A stretch of 64,000 nucleotides of DNA from Nocardia tenerifensis NBRC 101015. GTDB lineage: Bacteria > Actinomycetota > Actinomycetes > Mycobacteriales > Mycobacteriaceae. Positions 41,759 to 52,645 of the stretch are shown piece after piece. Position 1 is the stretch's first letter. Each line of letters opens with the position of its first letter. The stretch is taken from the NCBI RefSeq assembly GCF_000308715.1, contig NZ_BAGH01000119.1:61966-125965 (forward strand), in the 5' to 3' direction. The translations under genes and the position numbers were made by a program. The notes under the pieces were generated by a model that saw nothing but the letters and a program-made list of their open reading frames with translations, had not been told where the DNA came from and did not search any database.

Positions 41759-43162
41759 ATGGGCGGTACCGAGGGCGGACTGTCCCGCCGCAGCGTGTTC
41801 GGGTTGGCGGCGACCGTGGCGGTCGGACTGTCGGCGTGCGGCAGATCCGACGACGCCTCGTCCGGACCCGACACCGCCGCGCCGAGCGAGGCCGAGGCGA
41901 TCGCCAAGGACGCCTACATCTTCGGCTTCCCGCTGGTCCTCATGGACGTCACCAGGGCCGCGGCCGAGGCGGCCACGCCGGCGAATCGGTTCCAGCACGC
42001 CGCGGCGCTGCCGACGCCGCAGCGCCGGGATGTTGTGCGGCTCAACCTCGACACGCTGTACTCGGCCGCGTGGCTCGACGTGCGGGCCGAGCCGATGGTG
42101 TTGCAGGTGCCCGCCATGGACGGCCGGTATTGGCTGATGCAGTTCATGGATGCCTGGACGAACACCGTGCACAATCCGAGTAGCGTTCGGCCGCAGGCGA
42201 AGTCGGGCGCGCCGTACACCTACGCGGTCGTCGGGCCCGGCTGGTCCGGGACGCTGCCCGACGGTGTCACGCCGCTGCCGGTGCCGACGCCGACCGTGTG
42301 GCTGGTCGGGCGGATCCAGGTCGACGGCGCGGCGGACCTGCCCGCGGTGCGCGCGATCCAGCAGCAGTTGCGGCTGGCTCCGCTGAGCGACTGGACCGCG
42401 GGGCGGCAGGCACCCACCGCTTCGCCCGCGCCGCAAGGGGATTCGACCCCGCCGGCCAAGCAGGTCGCCGAACTGGGCGCGCGGGACTTCTTCGATCGGA
42501 TGTGCGCGCTGATGGCGACCAACCCGCCCGCCCCCGACGACGCGCCGGCCATGAAACGCTTTGCGACGATCGGGATCACGCCCGGCGGCGAGGTCGTCGG
42601 CCTGTCCGAGGGCGAACTGGCCGCCGCCGTCGACACCGCGCGCCAGCAGATTCCCGTCTACCTCGATCCCAAGTCCATCAACGAGAACGGCTGGACCTTC
42701 GACCCCGCCATCGGCACCTACGGCACCACCTACCTCCAGCGCGCCACCGTCGCGTGGAAGGGCCTCGGCGCCAACCTGCCCGAGGACGCCATCTATCCCA
42801 CCCTCTTCGCCACCGCGGGCGCCAACGGCACCACGGGCCGCTTCCGCCTGCACTTCCCGCCCGGCCAAACCCCGCCCGTAGCCGCCTTCTGGTCCCTGAC
42901 CGCCTACGACGCCGACAGCTACCTGATGCCCAACCCCGCGGGCATCTACGCCATCGGCCACCAGACGCCCGTGGTGCCCAACCCCGACGGCTCCGTCGAC
43001 CTCGCCATCCAACACGACGACCCCGGCCCCGCGGTGCCCCTCGGCAACTGGCTCCCCATCCCCGCCTCCGGCCAATTCTCCCTCACCATGCGCCTGTACG
43101 CCCCGAAAGACGAAGCCATCCAAGGCCATTGGCAGCCCCCACCGCTGACCCCGGTGTCCTGA
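41759..43162 (+). CDS. DUF1254/DUF1214 lipoprotein
   Basis: A 467-residue protein. A twin-arginine lipoprotein-type signal is visible: SRRSVFGLAATVAVGLSAC gives a lipobox with the cysteine at position 27. DUF1254 (about residues 45-185) has AIAKDAYIFGFPLVLMDVTR and RLNLDTLYSAAWLDVRAEP. DUF1214 (about 350-460) has FWSLTAYDADSYLMPNPAG, NPDGSVDLAIQHDDPG and NWLPIPASGQFSLTMRLY. The family has no defined reaction and is common in actinobacteria. ATG at 41759 with GGGGAAAGG before it. The second half has a strong preference for C-ending codons. Confidence 0.85.
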   Translation: MGGTEGGLSRRSVFGLAATVAVGLSACGRSDDASSGPDTAAPSEAEAIAKDAYIFGFPLVLMDVTRAAAEAATPANRFQHAAALPTPQRRDVVRLNLDTLYSAAWLDVRAEPMVLQVPAMDGRYWLMQFMDAWTNTVHNPSSVRPQAKSGAPYTYAVVGPGWSGTLPDGVTPLPVPTPTVWLVGRIQVDGAADLPAVRAIQQQLRLAPLSDWTAGRQAPTASPAPQGDSTPPAKQVAELGARDFFDRMCALMATNPPAPDDAPAMKRFATIGITPGGEVVGLSEGELAAAVDTARQQIPVYLDPKSINENGWTFDPAIGTYGTTYLQRATVAWKGLGANLPEDAIYPTLFATAGANGTTGRFRLHFPPGQTPPVAAFWSLTAYDADSYLMPNPAGIYAIGHQTPVVPNPDGSVDLAIQHDDPGPAVPLGNWLPIPASGQFSLTMRLYAPKDEAIQGHWQPPPLTPVS

Positions 43163-43340
43163 AGGCCGCTGCGGATCAAGTGTCATGCACGCGTGTGTCG
43201 CGGCGCGCCGGATCGGTTACGCGCCGAGCGGGTATGAGCGCGCAGCAGTCGGTCGAGTGTGCGGTTGACTGCCGCGCCGAGATCGCGCTGCTCTGCCGGT
43301 GGCTGCGCTCGTTCGGCGTGGGGTGCGGGGCGAAAAATTC

Positions 43341-43357
43341 AGTAAACGGGTTTTACT
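43341..43357. promoter_or_regulatory. Dyad in the CYP125 leader
   Basis: AGTAAA-N5-TTTACT, an AT-rich inverted repeat in otherwise GC-rich DNA, 100 bases before the P450 start. Possibly a second regulator site or the promoter region. Confidence 0.5.
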
Positions 43358-43398
43358 AAACACTGTTCACTGGGTGGGGGTCTGTGGTTCCATGCTTG

Positions 43399-43412
43399 TG
43401 GAACGTGTTCCA
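43399..43412. promoter_or_regulatory. KstR-type operator box upstream of CYP125
   Basis: TGGAACGTGTTCCA matches the KstR consensus TnnAACnnGTTnnA at all conserved positions. KstR represses cholesterol-catabolism genes in mycobacteria and Rhodococcus, and cyp125 is a known target there. The box lies 45 bases before the start. Confidence 0.7.
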
Positions 43413-43456
43413 CACAGTGTTGTGAGGTCTGCAGTTCAGACCGGTAGGAGATAGCC

Positions 43457-44692
43457 GTGACCGTGACCACGCCCGCGATTCCCGCGGGATTCGACTTCAC
43501 CGATCCCGATGTGCTCGCCAGCCGACTGCCCGTCCAGGAGTTCGCCGAGCTGCGGCGGACCGCGCCCGTGTGGTGGTGCGAGCAGTCCGGGCGGGCCAGC
43601 GGGTTCGACGACGGGGGCTACTGGGTCGTGTCGAAGCTCGACCACATCAAGCAGATCTCGAAGCAGCCGGAGCTGTTCTCCTCGCACGAGAAGGGCTCGA
43701 TCATCCGGTTCAACGAGGACGTCTCCCCGGAGCAGATCGGCATGCTCAACGACATGCTGCTGATCAACCTCGATCCGCCCAAGCACACCAAGGTCCGCCG
43801 GATCGTCTCGAAGGGCTTCACGCCGCGCGCGATCGAGAGCCTGCGCGCCGCGCTCACCGAGCGGGCCGCCAAGATCGTGCACGAGGCCAAGAAGAACGGC
43901 AGCGGCGACTTCGTCGAACAGGTCGCGTGCGAACTGCCGCTGCAGGCCATCGCCGAACTCATCGGCATCCCGCAGGAGGATCGCAAGAAGATCTTCGACT
44001 GGTCCAACCAAATGATCTCCTACGACGATCCGGAGTTCGAGGGCGATCACCAGGTGGCGACGGCCGAGGTGATGGGCTACGCGTGGAACATGGCCGAGGA
44101 CCGCCGCAAGTGTCCGGCCGACGATATCGTGACCCAGCTGGTCAACGCCGACATCGACGGCGAGGGCCTGGCCTCCGACGAGTTCGCCTTCTTCGTCATC
44201 CTGCTGTCGGTGGCCGGCAACGAGACCACCCGCAACTCGATCACCCACGGCATGAAGGCCTTCGTGGACAACCCGGACCAGTGGGAGCTCTACAAGGAGC
44301 AGCGCCCGCGCACCGCGCCCGACGAGATCGTCCGCTGGGCCACCCCGGTGAACGCCTTCCAGCGCACCGCGACCCAGGATCTCGAGCTCGGCGGCCAGCA
44401 GATCAAGAAGGGCCAGCGGCTCGGCTTGTTCTACGGCTCGGCGAACTTCGACGAGGAGGCGTTCAAGGATCCGTTCAGCTTCGACGTGCTGCGCAACCCG
44501 AATCCGCACGTCGGGTTCGGCGGCACCGGCACGCACTACTGCGTCGGCGCTAACCTGGCCCGCCTGCAGATCGATCTGATGTTCAACGCCATCGCCGACG
44601 CGATGCCGAACCTGCGCCAGGTCGCCGAGCCGGTGCGGCTGCGTTCCGGGTGGTTGAACGGCATCAAGCGCTGGGATGTCGAATACGCTTGA
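43457..44692 (+). CDS. cyp125: Cytochrome P450, CYP125-type steroid C26 monooxygenase
   Basis: A 411-residue P450. The heme loop is HVGFGGTGTHYCVGANLAR (cysteine about 357), the I-helix is LLSVAGNETTRNSITHGMKA, and EIVRWATPVNAFQRTA is the ExxR region. From memory of M. tuberculosis CYP125 nearly every block matches (PPGFDFTDP-like start, FVEQVACELPLQAIAELIGIPQ, ADDIVTQLVNADIDGE). CYP125 oxidises C26 of cholesterol or cholest-4-en-3-one. The adjacent KstR-type box supports sterol control. A TetR gene follows 8 bp downstream. Confidence 0.9.
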   Translation: MTVTTPAIPAGFDFTDPDVLASRLPVQEFAELRRTAPVWWCEQSGRASGFDDGGYWVVSKLDHIKQISKQPELFSSHEKGSIIRFNEDVSPEQIGMLNDMLLINLDPPKHTKVRRIVSKGFTPRAIESLRAALTERAAKIVHEAKKNGSGDFVEQVACELPLQAIAELIGIPQEDRKKIFDWSNQMISYDDPEFEGDHQVATAEVMGYAWNMAEDRRKCPADDIVTQLVNADIDGEGLASDEFAFFVILLSVAGNETTRNSITHGMKAFVDNPDQWELYKEQRPRTAPDEIVRWATPVNAFQRTATQDLELGGQQIKKGQRLGLFYGSANFDEEAFKDPFSFDVLRNPNPHVGFGGTGTHYCVGANLARLQIDLMFNAIADAMPNLRQVAEPVRLRSGWLNGIKRWDVEYA

Positions 44693-44700
44693 ATCAGCCT

Positions 44701-45441
44701 ATGAGTAACCCCAAACCCCGGGGGCGCTCGCCGATCGTGACCGACGCTGAGATCCGGCGGGTGGCCAGGACCCTGCTTGTCGACCATGGACAGGCTGCGG
44801 TGAGTCTGCGCGCGATCGCGCGCGAACTCGGCATCACCGCACCCGCGCTGTACCGCTACTACGGGTCGCTGGACGACCTGCTGGAGCGGCTGCGGCTGGA
44901 GTTCTGCGCCGAGCTCGCCGGCGAGTTGGCCGCCGAGATCGCGACGCTGCCCGACGACGGGGTGGTGCAGTTCTTCGCCATCTGCAAGGGTTTTCGGCGC
45001 TGGGCGCTGGCGCACACCAGGGAGTTCACCCTGGTGTTCGCCTCGCCCGGCGGCGGCGAGGCCCGCGCGCTGCGCCGCTTCGACGAGCCGTTCGGCCGGA
45101 TCTTCCTCGCCGCCGCGGGCCGGCTGCTCGCCAATTACGACATCGTCACCCCGCCGACCGACGTCATCCCGCCCGAACTGCGCGAGGATCTCGTGCACTT
45201 CCAAACCGAACTGCTTGCGGCACTGTCGGAGTCGGGCCAGAAGTTCCCCGCCGAGAAACTCGACCTCGGCGTCGTGTACCTCATGATCCAGATGTGGGCG
45301 CGCCTGTACGGCCACGTCACCCTGGAGGTCTTCGGCAATTACCCTATCCCGCTGTCCAATCCCGAGATCCTCTTCGACGCCATGCTGGTCGATCTCGGCC
45401 GCGCGGCGGGCCTGCTGAGCGAGGAGCCGCACGCCTCTTGA
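44701..45441 (+). CDS. TetR-family regulator
   Basis: A 246-residue protein. The HTH is EIRRVARTLLVDHGQAAVSL then RAIARELGITAPALYRYYGS and LDDLLERLRLEF, and a C-terminal ligand-binding helical domain (about 80-240) follows. It begins 8 bp after the CYP125 stop, so co-transcription with it is likely. It may tune sterol or another lipid pathway. It ends convergent with the TerD-HNH gene. Confidence 0.9.
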   Translation: MSNPKPRGRSPIVTDAEIRRVARTLLVDHGQAAVSLRAIARELGITAPALYRYYGSLDDLLERLRLEFCAELAGELAAEIATLPDDGVVQFFAICKGFRRWALAHTREFTLVFASPGGGEARALRRFDEPFGRIFLAAAGRLLANYDIVTPPTDVIPPELREDLVHFQTELLAALSESGQKFPAEKLDLGVVYLMIQMWARLYGHVTLEVFGNYPIPLSNPEILFDAMLVDLGRAAGLLSEEPHAS

Positions 45442-45468
45442 ATCCGCCGCTGCGAGGGTGTGGCTCGT

Positions 45469-47250
45469 TCAGATGCGCGCTCCCTTCGCGCGATTGCAGG
45501 CGCGGCAGAGGATCTGGAGGTTCGTGGCGCTGGTGGCGCCGCCGCGGCTGAGCGGGATGATGTGGTCGAACTCGAGGTAGTGGCTGTCGCCGCACTCGAC
45601 GCATTTGCCGCCGTCGCGTTGCCACACTTCGGCTTTCACCTCCTGCGGGATGCTGCGGGTGTCGCGCTGGCCGGGGGTGAGGATGAGGCGTTTGGCCACC
45701 CGCAGCGCGCCCTCGAGGGCGGCGGCGACGTAGTCCGGGTCGCCGACGGTGAAGGTGGCGCCGCCGCGGGCCGAGGTCGCCGCGAGTACCACCGTGTCCT
45801 GCTCGGTCTGCACGGAAACCACGCGGGACCAAGGCAATTCGGTGCCGGTGCCGTCGCCGACGAAGCGCAGCTTCTTGTTGCTGACGATCAGCCTGCCCTC
45901 GGTGAGCCGAGGACCGCGGGCCAGCTGGCGCACGTGCACGGCGGGCAGATCGAGGTGCACCTTCTCCTCGGGGTCCAGGTGCAGGCCGGGCGTGCGGATC
46001 ACCGGCAGATCACCCGACCGCAGCCGGGACAGCGTGCGGCCCCGGTGCATTCGGCGGCGCAGGTCCTCGATCAGCGGGCCCGCCAGAGCCAACTCCTTGA
46101 CGGCGTGCTCGAACGCCGCCAGCTCGTCGTGCTCGACCTCGCCGTCGGCGAAGGTGAACGCGACCAGCCGCTCCACGTAGCTCAGGGCGGCGTCGCGCAG
46201 CGCCTCGCGCCCCGCGTTCTCATCGATGCGCTGATACCGCAGCGACGCCCACAGTGCCGCCCACTCCGGGCCGCGCGGGCCGTTGGCGGTGAGCACCCGC
46301 CACGCCTGGGTGTGCCAGTGCGTCAGGAACTCCTCGGTCTCCGTCGCGCACGGATGACACGGTGCGAGTCCGCCGAACAGCTTGCGGCGGCGCGGGTTTC
46401 CGCACCGTGCGCAGTGCCGCTCGCCCGGCGGCGGCCGACGGCGGGTGGCGCCGGTCCACTCGTTGCCGTCCCACCAGCGCAGCCCGGCCGGATTCTCGGG
46501 GTCCGAATGCCAGTCGGCCAGTTCGGGATTCGGCGGCGGGGGCGGCGGGGGAGCCGGGTCTGCCGGGCGGCGGCCCAGGTCGACCGGCCGCCCGTTCGAG
46601 CGGGGCGCGGGCGGCTGGTCGAGCAGATCCGTGTGGGACAGAGCCGGATTCGCGTCCTCCGCCGGGTCGCTCCGGTACGGGTCGCCGGCCGGAACGAGCG
46701 GCGCGCGCCCGTCGCCGAACGGGTCCGCGGGGTGCGGCGTGCGCGGCTGCTCGTCGACGCTCACCCCGAACTCGGTGACCAGCCCGGCCAATCCGGTGGA
46801 CCAGCCCTGCGCGATGGCCCGAAACCGCCACTGCCCGTCCCTGCGGTAGAACTCGCCGAACATGAGCGCGGTGACCGGGTCGGCGTCCTCGATGGTGAAG
46901 CCGTGCATCGGCCCGTGCGCGTCGTGGATGGTGAGCGACAGGCCGGTGAGGTCGGCGAAGGTGCCGTCGTCCACCGAGCCGGTGATCACGATCCGGTGCA
47001 CGTCCTGCTCCGTGCGCGGCAGCGAGACGCTGAGCCGGGCGGTCCGCGGCGCGGGCTCCTGATCGATCGTCACCGCCTGGGAGACGTGGCGCGGCGCGTT
47101 GTAGAACACGAGATCGCGGTCCGTGCGCACCGTGCCGGACTCGCCGAGCAGGAGGGCGTGCGCGTCTACCGCATGGTCCGACCGCCACGAAACAACCACG
47201 GCAAGAAGGGATGTCGGTACTCCCGCGTTGGCGCCTTTGCTGAGTTTCAT
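45469..47250 (-). CDS. TerD-DUF2510-zinc-HNH multidomain protein
   Basis: A 593-residue protein with unusual architecture. An N-terminal TerD domain (about 1-170: MKLSKGANAGVPTSLLAVVV, TVRTDRDLVFYNAP and FGEFYRRDGQWRFRAIAQG). A Pro-rich linker, then a DUF2510-like WDG motif (DPENPAGLRWWDGNEWTGA, about 248-266). Then a CxxC...CxxC zinc unit (CARCGNPRR, CHPCATETE), a helical acidic region (about 330-400) and a lipid- or PH-like strand region. At the C-terminus sits an HNH nuclease (VWQRDGGKCVECGDSHYLEF then DHIIPLSRGGATSATNLQIL and CRACNRAKG). TerD and HNH in one chain suggests a stress-triggered or phage-triggered DNA-cutting protein (inference). Confidence 0.85.
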   Translation of the reverse strand: MKLSKGANAGVPTSLLAVVVSWRSDHAVDAHALLLGESGTVRTDRDLVFYNAPRHVSQAVTIDQEPAPRTARLSVSLPRTEQDVHRIVITGSVDDGTFADLTGLSLTIHDAHGPMHGFTIEDADPVTALMFGEFYRRDGQWRFRAIAQGWSTGLAGLVTEFGVSVDEQPRTPHPADPFGDGRAPLVPAGDPYRSDPAEDANPALSHTDLLDQPPAPRSNGRPVDLGRRPADPAPPPPPPPNPELADWHSDPENPAGLRWWDGNEWTGATRRRPPPGERHCARCGNPRRRKLFGGLAPCHPCATETEEFLTHWHTQAWRVLTANGPRGPEWAALWASLRYQRIDENAGREALRDAALSYVERLVAFTFADGEVEHDELAAFEHAVKELALAGPLIEDLRRRMHRGRTLSRLRSGDLPVIRTPGLHLDPEEKVHLDLPAVHVRQLARGPRLTEGRLIVSNKKLRFVGDGTGTELPWSRVVSVQTEQDTVVLAATSARGGATFTVGDPDYVAAALEGALRVAKRLILTPGQRDTRSIPQEVKAEVWQRDGGKCVECGDSHYLEFDHIIPLSRGGATSATNLQILCRACNRAKGARI

Positions 47251-47335
47251 CGTGCTCGAACTATGCCACGCCCCACCGACACGCCGACTCCGCCGACCCC
47301 TTTACTCGGCAAGCCGCGCCGTCCGCGGGAACTCC

Positions 47336-49576
<2,241 letters not shown>

Positions 49577-49665
49577 GGTGCCCGAAACCCTACGCCGCGC
49601 CGGTTCGGCCCCAACTGTTGTCTAGCGCCGTCAGTTGGGTGCGGCGGGTGGTGCACAATGTGGGG

Positions 49666-50721
49666 ATGTCTGTTGCGCAGCCGGTAGGCGTGGATCGTGA
49701 ACTCGTCGACTTCGCCCTCGTCGGCGGGTGGATGGATGAACAGGGCCTGCCCCCAGGCGAATTCGAGGATGTGAGCTCGCTCGGCGGCGGAACGCAGAAC
49801 GTCATGCTGCGGTTCCGCCGCGGCGGCACCGACTACGTGCTGCGTCGCGGGCCGAAGCATCTGCGCGCCAAGAGCAACGACGTGATCCGGCGCGAGGCCC
49901 GCCTGCTCGGCGCGATCAACGGCACCGATGTGCGCGCGCCGCGGGTGATCGCCGCCTGCCCCGACGAGTCGGTGATCGGCGCGGTGTTCTATCTGATGGA
50001 GCCGATCACCGGCTTCAACCCGTCCAACGAGCTGCCGGAGTTGCACGCGGGCGATCCGGCGATACGCAAGGGAATGGGGTTGTCGGCGGTCGAGGCCATC
50101 GCCCGGCTCGGCGCGCTCGACTACGAGGCCCTCGGGCTGTCCGACTACGGCAAGCCCGACGGCTTCCTCGAGCGTCAGGTCCCGCGCTGGCTCGGCGAGC
50201 TCGAGTCGTACGCGGCCAACGAGGGCTACCCCGGGCCGCAGATTCCCGGCGTCGAGCAGACCGGCGAGTGGCTGGATCGGCACCGGCCCACACAGTGGAC
50301 CCCGGGCATCCTGCACGGCGACTGCCACCTAGCGAACATGATGTTCTCCTACGACGGCCCGCAGGTCGCGGCCATGGTCGACTGGGAGATGTCCACCATC
50401 GGCGATCCGCTGCTCGATCTGGGCTGGCAGATCGCGACCCGGCCGGAGCCCGGCACCACCGGCGCCGCGCTGATCGGCAAGCTCGGCGCCGTCGGCGGGC
50501 TGCCGACGCCGGAGGAGATGGTCGCCCACTACGGGCAGTTCTCCGACCGCGACCTCAGCGCCGTCCCGTGGTACACGGTGCTCGCCTGCTTCAAGCTCGG
50601 CATCGTGCTGGAGGGCACGCACGCGCGCGCGTTCGCGGGCAAGGCGCCCAAGCAGGTCGGCGACTTCCTGCACGCCATCACCCTCGAGCTGTTCGAGCGG
50701 GCGCATCGACTGATGGAGTGA
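49666..50721 (+). CDS. Aminoglycoside phosphotransferase-like (APH family) kinase
   Basis: A 351-residue APH/ChoK fold protein. SSLGGGTQNVMLRFRRGGTDY VLRR is the nucleotide loop, EARLLGAI the alpha-C glutamate, GILHGDCHLANMMFSYDGPQ the catalytic HGDxxxxN and MVDWEMSTIGDPLLDLGWQIA the metal DW motif. In actinobacteria such proteins often sit beside acyl-CoA dehydrogenases and may work on hydroxyacyl or CoA-related substrates. ATG at 49666 (MSVAQPVGVDRE). No resistance function is implied. Confidence 0.85.
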   Translation: MSVAQPVGVDRELVDFALVGGWMDEQGLPPGEFEDVSSLGGGTQNVMLRFRRGGTDYVLRRGPKHLRAKSNDVIRREARLLGAINGTDVRAPRVIAACPDESVIGAVFYLMEPITGFNPSNELPELHAGDPAIRKGMGLSAVEAIARLGALDYEALGLSDYGKPDGFLERQVPRWLGELESYAANEGYPGPQIPGVEQTGEWLDRHRPTQWTPGILHGDCHLANMMFSYDGPQVAAMVDWEMSTIGDPLLDLGWQIATRPEPGTTGAALIGKLGAVGGLPTPEEMVAHYGQFSDRDLSAVPWYTVLACFKLGIVLEGTHARAFAGKAPKQVGDFLHAITLELFERAHRLME

Positions 50722-50792
50722 TTGACGGGATGTTGCCGACAGTCGGCCGGATATCTGTGGTTGCCGATATTCGGCCAGGTTAGGTTGGGCGC

Positions 50793-51323
50793 ATGCCGAT
50801 CGTTCCCGATGTGAAGAACTGGACCTGGGTCGTCGAACGCGCCTGCCCCGACTGCGGATTCGACCCCGCCGCGACCGGCTACGCCGACGTGCCGCCGCTG
50901 GTGCGCGACACCGCCTCTCGATTCACCGAGGTACTCGCCCGCCCCGACGTCCGGCAGCGCCCGGACGAGTCGACCTGGTCGCCACTGGAGTACGGCGCGC
51001 ACGTGCGCGACGTATGCGTGCTGTTCGACAGTCGCCTGCAGCAGATGCTGCGCGGCACCGACGACGGCACGGTCCCGCGCTTCGCGAACTGGGACCAGGA
51101 CGAGACCGCCGTGGCCGAGCGCTACGACCAGCAGGACCCGGCGCGGGTCGCCGCCGAGCTGGCCGCCGCCGCGGAGACCGTCGCGCGGTCCTTCGAGTCC
51201 GTCCCGCCCGAGCAGCGCGACCGGCGGGGCGAGCGCAGCGACGGCGCGAGCTTCACCGTGGACTCCTTCGCGCGCTACTTCATCCACGATCTGGTCCATC
51301 ACGTGCACGACGTCCGCGGCTGA
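50793..51323 (+). CDS. DinB-superfamily protein
   Basis: A 176-residue protein. A helical bundle with three metal-type histidines: STWSPLEYGAHVRDVCVLFD (first), and FIHDLVHHVHDVRG at the end (second and third). The start WTWVVERACPDCGFDPAATG is typical of the actinobacterial DinB/MDMPI-like group. DinB-fold proteins can be thiol-dependent transferases, for example mycothiol-dependent; the substrate is unknown. Confidence 0.8.
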   Translation: MPIVPDVKNWTWVVERACPDCGFDPAATGYADVPPLVRDTASRFTEVLARPDVRQRPDESTWSPLEYGAHVRDVCVLFDSRLQQMLRGTDDGTVPRFANWDQDETAVAERYDQQDPARVAAELAAAAETVARSFESVPPEQRDRRGERSDGASFTVDSFARYFIHDLVHHVHDVRG

Positions 51324-51335
51324 CGGCGCGGAACC

Positions 51336-51404
51336 TAGAACGTGTTCCGAACCTTCGATCACCGATACAGCTGAAATTTCGGCCCGGTACTAGAACGCGT
51401 TCCA
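51336..51404. promoter_or_regulatory. Two KstR-like boxes upstream of the alcohol dehydrogenase
   Basis: TAGAACGTGTTCCG (51336-51349) and TAGAACGCGTTCCA (51391-51404). The second matches TnnAACnnGTTnnA exactly; the first has G instead of A at the last position. They are 55 bp apart and 60-130 bp before the start of the alcohol dehydrogenase. Confidence 0.6.
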
Positions 51405-51465
51405 CTTTTCTCGTAGTGTGGGTGCAGTCACATATAAGCACGTGCATGCGAGAGGGTCGACAGGA

Positions 51466-52596
51466 ATGAAGACGAAGGGCGCGATCCTGTGGGGGATCGA
51501 CCAACCGTGGTCGGTAGAAGAGATCGAGGTCGGCGATCCGGTCTCCGGCGAGGTGCAGATTCGGCTGGAGACGGCGGGCATGTGCCATTCGGACCATCAC
51601 ATCGTCACCGGCGCGACGCCGATGCCCGCGTTCCCGGTCATGGGCGGGCACGAGGGCGCGGGCGTGATCACCAAGCTCGGGCCGAACTGCCCCGCCGACC
51701 TGCAGGTGGGTGACCACGTCATCCTGTCGTTCATTCCCGCGTGCGGGCGCTGTCCGGCGTGTGTGAGCGGCAATATGGCGCTGTGCGACCTGGGCGCGGG
51801 CCTGCTGATGGGTCAGGCGATCAGCGACGGCACCTACCGGATCCAGGCGCGCGGGGAGAACGTCATCCCGATGTGCCTGCTCGGCACCTTCTCGCCGTAC
51901 ATGACGGTGCACCACACCTCGGTCGTCAAGATCGACCCGACCATCCCGTTCGAGGTGGCCTGCCTCGTCGGCTGCGGCGTGCCGACCGGCTTCGGCTCCT
52001 CCACCCACGTCGCGCAGGTCGCGCCGGGGGAGACCGTGGTGATCGCCGGCATCGGCGGCGTCGGCATGAGCGCGCTGCAGGGCGCGGTGCTCTCCGGCGC
52101 CTCGAAAGTCGTTGCCATCGACCCGAATCCGTGGAAGCGGGAGCAGGCGCAGAAGTTCGGCGCCACGCACACCTACGAGAGCATGGCCGCCGCGATCATG
52201 CCGCTCATGGACGCCACCGAGGGGCGGATGGCCGAGAAGGTCATCCTCACCATGGGCGAGATGCACGGCGACTACGTCGAGGAGGGCCTGATCCTGACCG
52301 CCAAGGCTGGCACCCTGGTCGTCACCTCGATGGGCCGGATGGACGCCGGCGACGTGAAGATGAACAGCTTCCTGCTGTCCATGCTGCAGAAGACCGTGAA
52401 GGGCTGCATCTTCGGCGGCGGCAACGCAAGGCAGGACGCCCCGAACCTGCTCCGGCTCTACAAGGCGGGCCAGCTCAACCTGGACGACATGGTCACCCGC
52501 ACCTACTCCCTGGAGGAGATCAACCAGGGCTACCAGGACATGCTGGACGGCAAGAACATTCGCGGCATCATCAAGTACACCGAGGCGGACTGGTAA
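51466..52596 (+). CDS. NDMA-dependent (mycofactocin-type) zinc alcohol dehydrogenase
   Basis: A 376-residue zinc alcohol dehydrogenase. Catalytic zinc residues are in ETAGMCHSDHHIVTG and GHEGAGVI, structural cysteines in CGRCPACVSGNMALCD, and the nucleotide fold in VVIAGIGGVGMSALQGAVL. The length, the ILWGIDQPWSVEEIEVGDP start and the sequence resemble NDMA-dependent methanol or alcohol dehydrogenases of actinobacteria, which hold NAD tightly and use mycofactocin. Upstream KstR-like boxes suggest lipid or sterol control. A strong terminator follows. Confidence 0.85.
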   Translation: MKTKGAILWGIDQPWSVEEIEVGDPVSGEVQIRLETAGMCHSDHHIVTGATPMPAFPVMGGHEGAGVITKLGPNCPADLQVGDHVILSFIPACGRCPACVSGNMALCDLGAGLLMGQAISDGTYRIQARGENVIPMCLLGTFSPYMTVHHTSVVKIDPTIPFEVACLVGCGVPTGFGSSTHVAQVAPGETVVIAGIGGVGMSALQGAVLSGASKVVAIDPNPWKREQAQKFGATHTYESMAAAIMPLMDATEGRMAEKVILTMGEMHGDYVEEGLILTAKAGTLVVTSMGRMDAGDVKMNSFLLSMLQKTVKGCIFGGGNARQDAPNLLRLYKAGQLNLDDMVTRTYSLEEINQGYQDMLDGKNIRGIIKYTEADW

Positions 52597-52604
52597 GTCC
52601 CGAC

Positions 52605-52634
52605 GCGCCGTCCGGCCCATCGGCCGGACGGCGC
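52605..52634. terminator. Bidirectional terminator hairpin
   Basis: A perfect 13-bp stem: GCGCCGTCCGGCC (52605-52617) and GGCCGGACGGCGC (52622-52634), with a CATC loop, between the convergent alcohol dehydrogenase and peroxiredoxin-like genes. Confidence 0.9.
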
Positions 52635-52645
52635 ATGCGTGTTCG

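Noticed and set aside
41483..43186. Minus-strand ORF of about 570 codons
   Set aside because: Opposite the DUF1254 lipoprotein gene, which has signal peptide, lipobox and both family domains.
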